Source of the DNA: an uncultured Bacteroidales bacterium
GTDB taxonomy: Bacteria > Bacteroidota > Bacteroidia > Bacteroidales > FEN-979
NCBI GenBank assembly: GCA_903916595.1
Contig: CAIWXI010000039.1
Span: 1-62,781, forward strand
Direction of reading: 5' to 3'
DNA length: 62,781 nucleotides
Below, in pieces: positions 62,543-62,781 of the stretch. Position numbers and translations under genes: made by a program. Below the pieces are notes generated by a model, which saw nothing but the letters and a program-made list of their open reading frames with translations, was not told the origin of the DNA and did no database searches. Position 1 is the first letter of the stretch, and every line of letters begins with the position of its first letter.

Positions 62543-62588
62543 ATGGTGAAATAGCGAAATAGCGAAATGGCGAAATAGCGAAATAGCG
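62541..62588 (+). repeat. Octamer tandem repeat AAATRGYG, 6 copies
   Basis: The tract begins inside the stop codon of the gene at 62216. Units are AAATGGTG, AAATAGCG (four) and AAATGGCG. It is in inverted orientation to the array at 62661. The rest of the gap to 62661 holds AT-rich sequence with nothing recognisable. Confidence 0.95.
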
Positions 62589-62660
62589 AAATTCATGAGA
62601 TTTGGCTTAATAAAAACCCTTAATTAACCAACGAAATCTATAACTTGCTTCGCTATTTAA

Positions 62661-62781
62661 TTTTCACCATTTCACCATTTCACCATTTCACCATTTCACC
62701 ATTTCACCATTTCACCATTTCACCATTTCACCATTTCACCATTTCACCATTTCACCATTTCACCATTTCACCATTTCACCA
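62661..62781 (-). repeat. Long octamer array, 15 copies, running off the window end
   Basis: Fourteen perfect ATTTCACC units (62669-62780) follow one TTTTCACC variant, so the minus strand reads tandem AAATGGTG-family units. A single CGCTATTT unit precedes it at 62650-62657. The array continues to the final base, so its full length is not visible. Confidence 0.95.

Noticed and set aside
62661-62781. CRISPR array candidate from regular repeats at the right edge
   Set aside because: Units are contiguous 8-bp copies with no spacers, and no cas genes are near.
1-62781. tRNA or rRNA genes, IS elements, prophage or toxin-antitoxin modules
   Set aside because: No cloverleaf, ribosomal RNA stretch, transposase, integrase or toxin-like pair was found on either strand by reading.

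Overview
The window looks like a chromosomal segment of a Bacteroidota bacterium, probably a Bacteroidales or Marinilabiliales relative. The evidence is two secreted proteins with type IX secretion (T9SS) type A C-terminal sorting domains, BACON-type repeats, an S46 dipeptidyl peptidase, LytS/LytTR regulation, DUF3109, a proton ATP synthase operon that lacks beta/epsilon, a NuoEFG-less complex I, promoters with a TAnnTTTG -7 box, and almost no Shine-Dalgarno sequences. No phage, IS element, tRNA, rRNA or CRISPR array was seen.

Layout. 1-6374: a partial comF, then a fused oligopeptide ABC ATPase, RNase R and a two-domain lipid acyltransferase. 6375-11151 (minus): a LytTR regulator/LytS kinase pair, a DPP7-type dipeptidyl peptidase and a LysE-type exporter. 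11330-15267: a phosphodiesterase-like protein, pseudouridine synthase, TrmH-family methyltransferase, Rrf2 regulator and Fe-S protein. 15368-22889: two large paralogous T9SS cargo proteins that differ by an expansion of BACON repeats. 22909-31577: YqeY, a methyltransferase, then a minus-strand block with M14 peptidase, HemW, histidine kinase, mannose-1-phosphate guanylyltransferase, a SprT-like protein and a small lipoprotein that is hidden in an overlapping frame. 31659-33675: MlaE/MlaF-type lipid transporter and CvpA. 33688-41827: pgk, then an envelope polysaccharide group (omega-amidase, GT2, polysaccharide deacetylase, O-antigen ligase), an outer-membrane barrel, a lipid kinase and a short-form IspG. 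41910-45475 (minus): TolC, RND/MacA-type adaptor and TsaB. 46123-51252: atpBEFHAG. 52153-62133: nuoABCDHIJKLMN, followed by a small conserved-looking gene.

Function. The right-hand 16 kb is the membrane bioenergetic core: a complex I with all membrane and connecting subunits but no NADH-oxidising module, beside most of the F-type ATP synthase. The left half suggests peptide use (secreted DPP7, M14 peptidase, oligopeptide ABC ATPase) and envelope building.

The most unusual feature is a set of short tandem repeats (units of 7, 8 or 14 bp) in the gaps between the core genes from about 41.8 kb to the right edge. Most tracts begin at, or contain, a stop codon. One octamer family (AAATRGYG) recurs at seven places in both orientations and ends the window as an array of 15 units. 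A perfect 17-bp hairpin between atpE and atpF is a second notable regulatory structure.
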